Origin: Hymenobacter sp. J193
Lineage (GTDB): Bacteria > Bacteroidota > Bacteroidia > Cytophagales > Hymenobacteraceae
Direction: 5' to 3'
DNA: 64,000 nt
NCBI RefSeq assembly: GCF_024700075.1
Contig: NZ_JAJONE010000001.1
Coordinates: forward strand, 744,001-808,000
Made by a program: the position numbers and the translations under genes. Positions within the stretch are counted from its first letter, which is position 1. Every line of letters starts with the position of its first letter. The notes under the pieces were generated by a model that saw only the letters and a program-made list of their open reading frames with translations, did no database searches and was not told where the DNA came from. Positions 19,713 through 26,492 of this stretch are shown here, piece after piece.

Positions 19713-20424
19713 CTCTACGCGGGGCAGAACGAGGGGCAGAAGCGGCCGGAGCGGCCGCAGCTTCGGTAGTAGGCACGCCTACCGGCACGGGCGGGGCACC
19801 TACCAGATCATCATCGGGGGAGCCCGTGAGCGGAGCCACCGCCTGCTGGGCGCGCAGAGCCGAATCGGCAATGGCCTGGGCGGCCACGGAGTCGGCCGTG
19901 AGCAGGGGCACGCGGTCCAGCTCGGCTTCGTCGAGGCGGCCGGCGGGAACTGTAATACGGAAAGGCGGCGAGGAGCTTTCCACCAGCCCGTAGGCGGCTA
20001 CGCGGCGGGCCACTTCGCTTTGCTTGCTAGCTTCCATGTAGTCCGACTTCAGGGTAGTGTAGTCGGCGCGCAGGTCTTCGGTTTCCAGCTTAAGCTTCTG
20101 GATGCTGCGGTTCATGCGCAGGGCGTAGTGCGTGTTGCCGATATACACCAGCGTCAGGAACATGATAAACAGCACGTGCGGCAGAAAGCGTACGGGCAGG
20201 CCTTCCCGGAACAGGCCATCCATGTTCGTGACGCGCTCCAGCAGCGAGAATACGCTCCAGGAGCTACGCGGTGCTTCTACCTTAGGGCGCCGCTCGCGCA
20301 CTTCCGGCTCAGGCGTAGGCTTGGGTGCCGGGGGCTCTGGCAACGGCGCAGGTTCCGGCTCCACGTAGCGGGGCACGTTGGCGCGGGGCTGGCTGGCGGT
20401 AGGTTTAATGATATTGATAGCCAC
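19696..20424 (-). CDS. FtsL-like cell division protein with long proline-rich N-terminus
   Basis: The position between rsmH and ftsI and the topology indicate the Bacteroidota FtsL-like protein. From the GTG at 20424 the 242-aa product has a cytoplasmic Pro/Glu-rich region (about 1-60), one membrane segment (FLPHVLFIMFLTLVYIG, about 89-105), a coiled coil (about 113-145, MNRSIQKLKLETEDL) and a periplasmic Ala/Pro-rich tail. It is more than twice as long as E. coli FtsL. No ATG lies in a plausible upstream position because the upstream DNA is an AT-rich repeat; the GTG start is a judgement. It overlaps ftsI by 17 nt. Confidence 0.8.
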   Translation of the reverse strand: MAINIIKPTASQPRANVPRYVEPEPAPLPEPPAPKPTPEPEVRERRPKVEAPRSSWSVFSLLERVTNMDGLFREGLPVRFLPHVLFIMFLTLVYIGNTHYALRMNRSIQKLKLETEDLRADYTTLKSDYMEASKQSEVARRVAAYGLVESSSPPFRITVPAGRLDEAELDRVPLLTADSVAAQAIADSALRAQQAVAPLTGSPDDDLVGAPPVPVGVPTTEAAAAPAASAPRSAPRRDERKR

Positions 20425-20429
20425 GTTTC

Positions 20430-20580
20430 TGGAATTAATAATTAGGAATGAATAATTAAGAATGAATGCCTGGTGCCGCTCATAGCCGGCCCGGCCACCG
20501 AAGCAGTTCCGGTGAAAACAGGCGGCACGGGCATGGAGCGGCAATTCTTCATTCTTAATTACTAATTCTTAATTGCAATG
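20430..20580. repeat. AT-rich inverted repeat in the rsmH-ftsL spacer
   Basis: The left arm (about 20430-20480) holds TAATTAAGAATGAATG then GCCGCTC; the right arm (about 20533-20580), reverse-complemented, holds TAATTAAGAATGAAG then GCCGCTC. The arms flank about 55 GC-rich bases. The right arm runs into rsmH and supplies its last codons and stop. Arm sequence resembles that of the ftsA-ftsZ spacer. Confidence 0.6.
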
Positions 20581-21494
20581 CGAAGCTTGGCGCTGCGGGC
20601 ACGGGTGTTGAGGGCCAGCTCTTCAGCTGTGGCCTCCACGGGCTTGCGCGTGAGCACCTCAAAGGGCGTAGACGTGTGGCCAAACAGGTTTTTCTCGGCT
20701 TCGCCGAAGAATTTACCCTTGGCCAGAAAGTTCTTTACCAGTCGGTCTTCCAGGGAATGGTAGCTCATCACCACCAGCCGACCACCGGGCCGTAGCACCT
20801 CGGCCGTTTGCAGCAGCATATCCTGTAGCGCCGCCATTTCGTCGTTTACTTCGATGCGTAGGGCCTGAAAAACCTGGGCCAGGTACTTGTTTTCCTTGCC
20901 GCGCGGGGTGCAGCTGGCAATGGCTTTTTTCAGCTCACCAATAGTCTGGATGCCCGCGCCGCGCCGGCCACTCACCACGGTATGGGCCAGCGTGCGGGCG
21001 TTGGTCACTTCCCCGTACATCCCGAAGATGCGGTGCAGCTCGGCTTCGCTATACTCGTTCAGCACGTCGGCGGCGCTGGGGCCGTCCTCGGCGTTCATGC
21101 GCATATCCAGCGGCCCGTCGAAGCGGGTGCTGAAGCCGCGCTCCGGGGTATCGAACTGGTGCGACGACACGCCCAGGTCGGCCAGCAGCCCATCCACGGG
21201 CAGGGCGCCGTGCCGGGCTAGCTCCCGGTGCAGGTGGCGAAAGTTGGCGCGGATAAACGTGAACTGCGGCCGGGCCAGCTGCGCGGCTTCCCGCTCGGCG
21301 TCGGCGTCCTGGTCGAAGCTGTAGAGGTGGCCGGTGGTCAGGTGCTCCAGGATGCGGCTGGAGTGGCCGCCGCCCCCGAAGGTAACGTCTACGTAACGGC
21401 CACCAGGCTGCAGGTCGAGCGCCTCCAGGCACTCGCGCAGCATTACGGGGCGGTGGTAGGCGGCGTCGTTTTGGTAAGTTTCCGGGGAACTCAT
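20562..21494 (-). CDS. rsmH: 16S rRNA (cytosine(1402)-N(4))-methyltransferase RsmH (MraW)
   Basis: SAM-dependent methyltransferase acting on C1402 of 16S rRNA. The 310-aa protein has HRPVMLRECLEAL at the start, the SAM loop TFGGGGHSSRILE about 39-51 and the late VVMSYHSLEDRLVKNF signature. It overlaps mraZ by 4 nt (ATGA-type coupling). Its final residues (IAIKN-stop) are encoded by an arm of the AT-rich repeat, so the natural C-terminus may have been replaced. Confidence 0.97.
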   Translation of the reverse strand: MSSPETYQNDAAYHRPVMLRECLEALDLQPGGRYVDVTFGGGGHSSRILEHLTTGHLYSFDQDADAEREAAQLARPQFTFIRANFRHLHRELARHGALPVDGLLADLGVSSHQFDTPERGFSTRFDGPLDMRMNAEDGPSAADVLNEYSEAELHRIFGMYGEVTNARTLAHTVVSGRRGAGIQTIGELKKAIASCTPRGKENKYLAQVFQALRIEVNDEMAALQDMLLQTAEVLRPGGRLVVMSYHSLEDRLVKNFLAKGKFFGEAEKNLFGHTSTPFEVLTRKPVEATAEELALNTRARSAKLRIAIKN

Positions 21495-21961
21495 GCGGCC
21501 AGGGGGCTAGGCCCGGTTTCGGTGGTCAGGAATTTCTGGGCCAGCTTGGAGAAGCTCTGCTGGTCTTTGATGAGGAAGTCATCGTAGCGGGTGGGGTCCC
21601 AGATTTCGCAGCGGTTGCCCATGCCCACGATAATGGCTTCCTTCTCGATGCCGGCGTAGCGCAGCATAGTACGTGGCAGCCCAAAGCGCCCGATGGCGTC
21701 GAGCTCTACCTCCGTCATGCCCCGGAAAAAGTTGCGCTGAAACTGCCTGTACTCCTCGTTGAACTCATCCAGCGCCATCACCTTCTCGTGAATCACGCGC
21801 CAGGCGGCCCGCGGGTACAGCACCAGGCAGGGCTCAAACCCGCGCACCAGCACCAATTGGTTGCCCGACGATTCGGGCAGGCTGGCCTTCACCTTGGCCG
21901 GCAGCACCAAGCGCCCTTTCGGGTCCAGCTTGCACTCGTATTCGCCGGAGAGAAGATTCAT
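21491..21961 (-). CDS. mraZ: Division/cell wall cluster transcriptional repressor MraZ
   Basis: DNA-binding protein with two SpoVT/AbrB-like halves; it binds repeats in front of itself and regulates the dcw operon. The 156-aa product has GEYECKLDPKGRLVLPAK at 6-23 in the first half and AIGRFGLPRTMLRYAGI in the second, the paired R-L/F-x-L-P motifs of the family. It is the first gene of the cluster, 29 nt from a -7 box, with a triple 10-nt operator just upstream. Confidence 0.97.
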   Translation of the reverse strand: MNLLSGEYECKLDPKGRLVLPAKVKASLPESSGNQLVLVRGFEPCLVLYPRAAWRVIHEKVMALDEFNEEYRQFQRNFFRGMTEVELDAIGRFGLPRTMLRYAGIEKEAIIVGMGNRCEIWDPTRYDDFLIKDQQSFSKLAQKFLTTETGPSPLAA

Positions 21962-21989
21962 GGGGCCTGGGCACGGGGGAGGGTGTTAA

Positions 21990-22019
21990 CAAAAGTACGC
22001 AACCCCCGGCAAAAGGCAA
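21990..22019 (-). promoter_or_regulatory. mraZ (dcw) promoter
   Basis: The minus strand has TACTTTTG at 21997-21990 (Bacteroidota -7 consensus TAnnTTTG) and TTG at 22019-22017, separated by exactly 19 nt, matching the family -33/-7 arrangement. The -7 box ends 29 nt before the mraZ start. The -33 lies inside the third MraZ repeat. Confidence 0.7.
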
Positions 22020-22042
22020 CCACCTTTTACCATTTTCTACCA
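22013..22042 (-). promoter_or_regulatory. MraZ operator: three tandem 10-nt repeats
   Basis: Reading the minus strand from 22042: TGGTAGAAAA, TGGTAAAAGG, TGGTTGCCTT, each 10 nt and head to tail. MraZ is known to bind TGG-containing boxes with 10-nt spacing upstream of its own gene. The third box covers the -33 element, so binding should block the promoter. Confidence 0.75.
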
Positions 22043-22049
22043 CTTCACG

Positions 22050-22082
22050 AAAACCCTGTTTTCAGCCCAAAAACAGGGTTTT
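22050..22082. terminator. Perfect 13-bp hairpin with A/T tails in divergent region
   Basis: Arms AAAACCCTGTTTT (22050-22062) and AAAACAGGGTTTT (22070-22082), 7-nt loop. Shape fits a bidirectional terminator, yet it lies upstream of two diverging genes, just behind the MraZ operator. Confidence 0.6.
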
Positions 22083-22230
22083 GCCACCATAGTCAATACT
22101 ATAGCCCCATTGAACGACTTGTGGTCGAAAGCAGTTTGCCAGAATGTCAGGTGCTGGTTCAGATTAGGGTGCGGCCCGAATTTACCACGCTGCTTACCGG
22201 ATTTTGCACGCATCCCAACGGGCACTGTCG

Positions 22231-22238
22231 TATCTTTG
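22231..22238 (+). promoter_or_regulatory. Possible -7 promoter box of the HYC_CC_PP gene
   Basis: TATCTTTG matches TAnnTTTG but lies only 5 nt before the proposed GTG start at 22244, so a transcript from it would be almost leaderless. The TTTTG about 24 nt upstream could act as a -33 element. Confidence 0.35.
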
Positions 22239-22243
22239 CTTTT

Positions 22244-22690
22244 GTGAAACGCCCTCTTACACATCGGCTGTTTGGTGCCTGGCTGGCCCTGTTGGTGCTC
22301 ACCGCTTCGGTGGGCCTGACGGTGCAGCGGCATACCTGCCGGGTAAGCGGGCAGCACTCGGCCCACGTGGTATTCAGCGCGCCGCGGCACGGCTGCCCGC
22401 CGGCCGTGCCAGCGGCCGGGCAGCATCATTCCGGCAAGGCCAAGCTGCAGAAGGCCTGCTGCGAGTTCAGCGCCCAGCATCATAAGGTAGACCTGCCTAC
22501 TGCCGGAGTCAAGGTCCTCAAGCTGCTACCATCTGCGCTAACCACCTGGCTGCCCGACGCCGTGTGGCCCCAGGCCCCGATCGTGCGTCTGGTCCTAGCC
22601 CAGGCCGCAATCTGGCACGCTTCGGATGCCTCGCCCCCCGCCCGCGCCGGCCGCACGCTCCTTACTTTCGTCTGCACCCTAGTGGTGTAG
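22244..22690 (+). CDS. HYC_CC_PP family protein
   Basis: The 148-aa protein starts at a GTG (VKRPLTHRLF) and has a signal or membrane segment at about 8-25, then the three features that name this Bacteroidota family: H-x-C (RHTC), an adjacent Cys pair (ACCEF) and a Pro pair (ASPPAR). The His/Cys content, with further GQHHSGK and AQHHKVD, suggests metal contact. The next genes are a TonB-dependent receptor and an HMA-domain protein on the same strand, a context that fits copper or another soft metal. The biochemical role is unknown. No upstream ATG is in frame at a sensible distance, so the GTG is the best start. Confidence 0.7.
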   Translation: MKRPLTHRLFGAWLALLVLTASVGLTVQRHTCRVSGQHSAHVVFSAPRHGCPPAVPAAGQHHSGKAKLQKACCEFSAQHHKVDLPTAGVKVLKLLPSALTTWLPDAVWPQAPIVRLVLAQAAIWHASDASPPARAGRTLLTFVCTLVV

Positions 22691-22786
22691 CAGTATTTCC
22701 TGCCTTGTAGCCGGGCCCGGGGTCCGGCTGGTACCGGCGCGTTCGGCTCTGAATGCGCCCAGTGGAAATCTGCTACTCTTCTTGCC

Positions 22787-25096
22787 ATGAATCGTTTTTC
22801 CGGGTTTGGCGGCCTGTGCGCCGCTGCCCTGCTGCTAAGCAGCACTCCAGCCCTGCTGGCCCAAACTGCTGCCCTGGCCCCCGTGCGCGGGCAGGTTACC
22901 GACGCCGCTTCTTCCTCTCCCCTGCCTGGCGCCGTGGTGCGCTGGCTCGGCACTACCGATGCCGCCTCGGCTGATGAGCGGGGTGGGTTTTCCATCGTAA
23001 GGCCCGCCCAGGCTGGTGTGCCCCGACTTATTGTGAGTTTTCTGGGCTACCGCCCCGATACGCTGACGGTGGCCGCCGAAGGCACGCCCTACCTGCGCGT
23101 GGCGTTGCGTCGGGGCACGGAGCTGGCTGAGGTGAAAGTGGAAGGCCGCACCCAGGCGTACTCGGCCCTTACGCCCACCAACTCCCAGGTAATCACCAGC
23201 CGCGACCTGACGAAATCGGCCTGCTGCAACCTGGCCGAAAGCTTTGAAACCAACGCCGCCGTGGAGGTTTCGACCACCGATGCCGTGTCGGGCGCCAAGC
23301 AGATTCAGCTGCTGGGCCTGGATGGCGCCTACTCTCTGCTGACGGTAGACAACCAACCGGCTTTGCGCGGCTTGTCCACGCCGTACCGGCTGGGGTACTT
23401 GTCGGGCACCTGGATTGAGAGCATCGACATCATCAAAGGCATGGGCTCGGTGGTGAACGGCTACGAGTCGATTTCGGGGCAGGTGAACGTGCGCCTCAAG
23501 GAGCCCGACAAAACCGACCGGCTCTTATTTAACGCCTACGGCAACGACCTGGGCAAATTCGACCTGAACCTGAACCTGGCCAGCCCGGTGGGCAAGCGCG
23601 GCAGCACCGTGCTGCTGCTGCACACCGACCACCTGGGCCGCCGCGTGGACCGCAACCACGACAACTTTCTGGATTTGCCGCTGGCCACGCAGTACAACGT
23701 GCTCAATAAGTGGAAGTATAAGTCGGACAAGGGCCTGGTGGCAGAAGCGGGCGTAGGCGCCCTGCGCGAAACGCGCCAGGGTGGTCAGATAGGTTTCCGG
23801 GAAAGCAACCCGGCGGGCTACTACGGCACCACCATGACGGCCACGCGCTATACCGGCTTCACCAAAACCTCCTACACCTGGCCCGGCCGGCCCTACCAGA
23901 GCCTGGGGCTGCTGCTGAACGGCACCGCGTATAGCTTCGACTCGCAGTACGGCCGCCGCACTTACAATGGCACCCAGAACACCGGGCAGGCGACGCTGCT
24001 GTTTCAGAGCATCCTGGGTACTACGGCGCACACCTACCGGCTGGGGATGAGCTACCTGCACGACAACTACCGGGAGCTGTACCGCACGGGCCTGCTCGAC
24101 CCCAACGAAACGCCTGCCCAGCGCTATGCCCGCGAAAACCGCCGCCGCCAGGAGCGTGTGCCCGGGGCTTTTGCTGAGTACACCTATCAGAACGCCAAAA
24201 ACCTGACGCTGGTAGGTGGCCTCCGCCTCGACCAACACAACCTCTACGGCTGGTTTCTGACGCCCCGCCTCAACGTGAAGTACGACGCCACGGCCTCCAC
24301 CATTCTGCGGGTAGCCGCTGGCCGGGGCACGCGCGTGGCTAATCCCTTGGCCGAAAACACGGGCATGCTGGTATCGTCGCGGGAGTTTACTCTTCTGCCC
24401 GACCTGCAGCCCGAGCGGGCCTGGAACGTGGGCGGCTCCTTCACGCAGTACTTCACCGTAGCCAGCCGGCCCGCCACCTTCGTGGCCGACTACTACCACA
24501 CCGAGTTCCAGAACCAGGTGGTGGCCGATATGTACTCCTCGCCAGACCGGCTGCTGATTTCCAACCTGTACGGCCGCTCCTTCTCGCGCAGCCTGCAAAT
24601 GGAAGTGCAGGTAGAGCCGCTGAAAGGCCTGCAGGCCAAGGCCGCGTATAAGTTTCTGGACGTGCAAACCAGCTACGGCGGCCAGCTGCTGCCCAAGTTC
24701 CTGACGCCCCGCCACCGCCTGTTTGCTAACCTGAGCTACGCTACGGCCTTCGACAAGTGGCGCTTCGACCTCACAGGCCAGTGGTTTGGCCGCCGCCCGC
24801 TGGCCATGAGCCCTGGCACCGCCCACTCCGACCCGTACCACGACCCGCTGCCCAATACGCCTACCGCCGACGAGCTGAGCTACACGCCTCGCTACGTGCT
24901 GTTCAATGCCCAGGTGACGCGCGCCTTCAAGCGCTGGGAGGTGTACGCTGGGGCCGAAAACCTGCTCAACTACCGCCAGCCCAACCCCATCATTGGCGCC
25001 TCCGACCCCTTCGGCCCGAACTTTGATGCTGCCATGGTGTGGGGCCCCACGTTCGGTCGCCTTACTTACGCCGGTCTGCGTTTCCGGCTGCAATAA
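22787..25096 (+). CDS. TonB-dependent receptor with carboxypeptidase-like N-terminal domain, probable metal uptake
   Basis: Outer-membrane gated channel powered by TonB-ExbBD. The 769-aa protein has a signal peptide cut near LLAQTAA (about 26), a CarboxypepD_reg-like domain (about 30-110; VRGQVTDAASSSPLPGA), a plug (about 125-230; a Cys pair in SACCNLAESFETN, then ESIDIIKGMGSVVNGYESISGQVNV) and a 22-strand-type barrel ending in LRFRLQ. The Cys pair in the plug and the flanking HYC_CC_PP and HMA genes suggest copper or a similar metal, or its chelate, as ligand; this is inference. Confidence 0.9.
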   Translation: MNRFSGFGGLCAAALLLSSTPALLAQTAALAPVRGQVTDAASSSPLPGAVVRWLGTTDAASADERGGFSIVRPAQAGVPRLIVSFLGYRPDTLTVAAEGTPYLRVALRRGTELAEVKVEGRTQAYSALTPTNSQVITSRDLTKSACCNLAESFETNAAVEVSTTDAVSGAKQIQLLGLDGAYSLLTVDNQPALRGLSTPYRLGYLSGTWIESIDIIKGMGSVVNGYESISGQVNVRLKEPDKTDRLLFNAYGNDLGKFDLNLNLASPVGKRGSTVLLLHTDHLGRRVDRNHDNFLDLPLATQYNVLNKWKYKSDKGLVAEAGVGALRETRQGGQIGFRESNPAGYYGTTMTATRYTGFTKTSYTWPGRPYQSLGLLLNGTAYSFDSQYGRRTYNGTQNTGQATLLFQSILGTTAHTYRLGMSYLHDNYRELYRTGLLDPNETPAQRYARENRRRQERVPGAFAEYTYQNAKNLTLVGGLRLDQHNLYGWFLTPRLNVKYDATASTILRVAAGRGTRVANPLAENTGMLVSSREFTLLPDLQPERAWNVGGSFTQYFTVASRPATFVADYYHTEFQNQVVADMYSSPDRLLISNLYGRSFSRSLQMEVQVEPLKGLQAKAAYKFLDVQTSYGGQLLPKFLTPRHRLFANLSYATAFDKWRFDLTGQWFGRRPLAMSPGTAHSDPYHDPLPNTPTADELSYTPRYVLFNAQVTRAFKRWEVYAGAENLLNYRQPNPIIGASDPFGPNFDAAMVWGPTFGRLTYAGLRFRLQ

Positions 25097-25132
25097 CTTC
25101 CCCTCTTCCCCTTCTTTTTCCTGATTCCCCTT

Positions 25133-25513
25133 ATGAAGACCCTGCAAACCCTGCTGTGCACCCTGGCCCTGGTTTTGACCGCGCAATTTGCGCAGGCCCA
25201 GACGGCCGCAGCTGACACCAAAGTAAAAACCAAAACCAGCGGCGAGACGCTCAAAATCAAGACCTCAGCCGTGTGCGACATGTGCAAGGCCCGGCTGGAG
25301 AAGTCCCTGGCCTATGAAAAGGGCGTGCAGAGCGCGGTGCTCGACGTGTCCTCGCAGGTGCTGACGGTAACGTACCGCGCCGATAAAACCTCGGCCGACA
25401 AGCTGCGCGCCGCCGTGCAGCAAACCGGTTACGATGCCGACGCCAAGCCCGCCGATGAGCGCGCCTACACCCGCCTGCCCGACTGCTGCAAGAAAACCAA
25501 CGAGGTGCATTAG
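25133..25513 (+). CDS. Secreted heavy-metal-associated (HMA) domain protein
   Basis: The 126-aa protein has a signal peptide (about 1-22, ending AQAQTAA) and one ferredoxin-like HMA domain (about 40-105) with the metal site CDMC (CxxC, residues 47-50). A second Cys pair, DCCKK, lies near the C-terminus. HMA domains bind Cu(I), Zn or similar ions and pass them to partners. It starts 36 nt after the TonB receptor stop and is followed by a hairpin, so the three genes probably share one transcript. It could be a periplasmic carrier taking metal from the receptor. Confidence 0.85.
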   Translation: MKTLQTLLCTLALVLTAQFAQAQTAAADTKVKTKTSGETLKIKTSAVCDMCKARLEKSLAYEKGVQSAVLDVSSQVLTVTYRADKTSADKLRAAVQQTGYDADAKPADERAYTRLPDCCKKTNEVH

Positions 25514-25537
25514 GTTGTAGCCCGCCGGGTTTTCGTG

Positions 25538-25577
25538 CAGGCCCTGGTCACCGTCGCAAACCGGTGGCCAGGGCCTG
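25538..25577 (+). terminator. Terminator-like hairpin after the HMA gene
   Basis: 16-bp stem (25538-25553 with 25562-25577, one G:T pair) and an 8-nt loop, 25 nt after the HMA stop; the following DNA is only moderately T-rich. Confidence 0.55.
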
Positions 25578-25754
25578 CTGCTTTGTTGGGCTTCCGGCAG
25601 TTTTAGGGGAGCAATGCCGGCCGGCAGTAGACCAAACCCATGCTGTTGCCGGATATTTGCGGCGGGCACGGAGTTTGCCTTGTTTTCTTTTTTATATTTA
25701 ATTGAACGATATAGTCCTGTTTGCCTGATGCGCGTCACGTAGCTTTCTTCTGCC

Positions 25755-26492
25755 ATGAAAATATCCTGTGCCTTGCTCGACGACGACCCGCTGGTGCTGG
25801 ACCTGCTGCAGGCCTACGCAGCCATGACTGATGTGCTGGACGTGAAAGCCGTGTTCAACGACCCGGTAGAGGCGCATACGTATCTGCTCAACCACGAAGT
25901 GCAGGTACTCTTCTCCGACGTGACGATGCCCCATCTGAGCGGCCTCGACCTGGTTCGGTCGCTGCGGCAGCCACCGCTGGTGGTCCTTATGACGGCTTTT
26001 CCGCAGTATGCCATGGAAGCTTTCAACCTGGACGTTATCGACTTTCTGCTGAAGCCCATTACGCTGGACCGCTTTCTGCGGGCCGTAAATAAAGTAGCCG
26101 GGCTGTTGCGCACTACCGAACCCGGCCTGGCTGCCTCAGAGCTGCAGGCGGCGGAATCCGGGTCGTTTTTTATTCGCACCGATGCTCAGTTTGTGCGCCT
26201 GCACTACCGGGACGTGCTTTATATCGAAGCCCTGAAGGACTTCACCAAGCTCCACACTTCTGACGGGCGCACGCACCTTACGCTGGTCAACCTCAAAAAC
26301 CTGGAAGAGCAGCTACCAGCCGGCTTGTTTGTGCGCACGCACCGCTCCTACTTGGTCAATGCGGCCCTTATCGATTCTGTCAGCAACTTAGAAGTACGCG
26401 TAGGCAGCCACTGCCTGCCCCTGGGCCACACCTACCGCGAGCGGGTAACGGAGCGCATTGTGCACCGGTCACTTATCCGGCGGCAGCACTAA
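25755..26492 (+). CDS. LytTR-family response regulator
   Basis: The 245-aa protein has a receiver domain (1-120; acidic pair DDD at 9-11, phosphoacceptor Asp55 in FSDVTMP, conserved Thr in LMTAFP and Lys in LLKP) and a LytTR DNA-binding domain (about 140-240; VLYIEALKDFTKLHT, FVRTHRSYLVN). LytTR regulators bind direct repeats and usually pair with a histidine kinase. The kinase gene next door is on the opposite strand and the two 3' ends overlap by 20 nt. Confidence 0.93.
   Translation: MKISCALLDDDPLVLDLLQAYAAMTDVLDVKAVFNDPVEAHTYLLNHEVQVLFSDVTMPHLSGLDLVRSLRQPPLVVLMTAFPQYAMEAFNLDVIDFLLKPITLDRFLRAVNKVAGLLRTTEPGLAASELQAAESGSFFIRTDAQFVRLHYRDVLYIEALKDFTKLHTSDGRTHLTLVNLKNLEEQLPAGLFVRTHRSYLVNAALIDSVSNLEVRVGSHCLPLGHTYRERVTERIVHRSLIRRQH

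Noticed and set aside
23525..25186. 553-codon minus-strand frame opposite the TonB receptor
   Set aside because: Mirror of the receptor's codon pattern; Gln/Val/Gly-rich translation with no domain.
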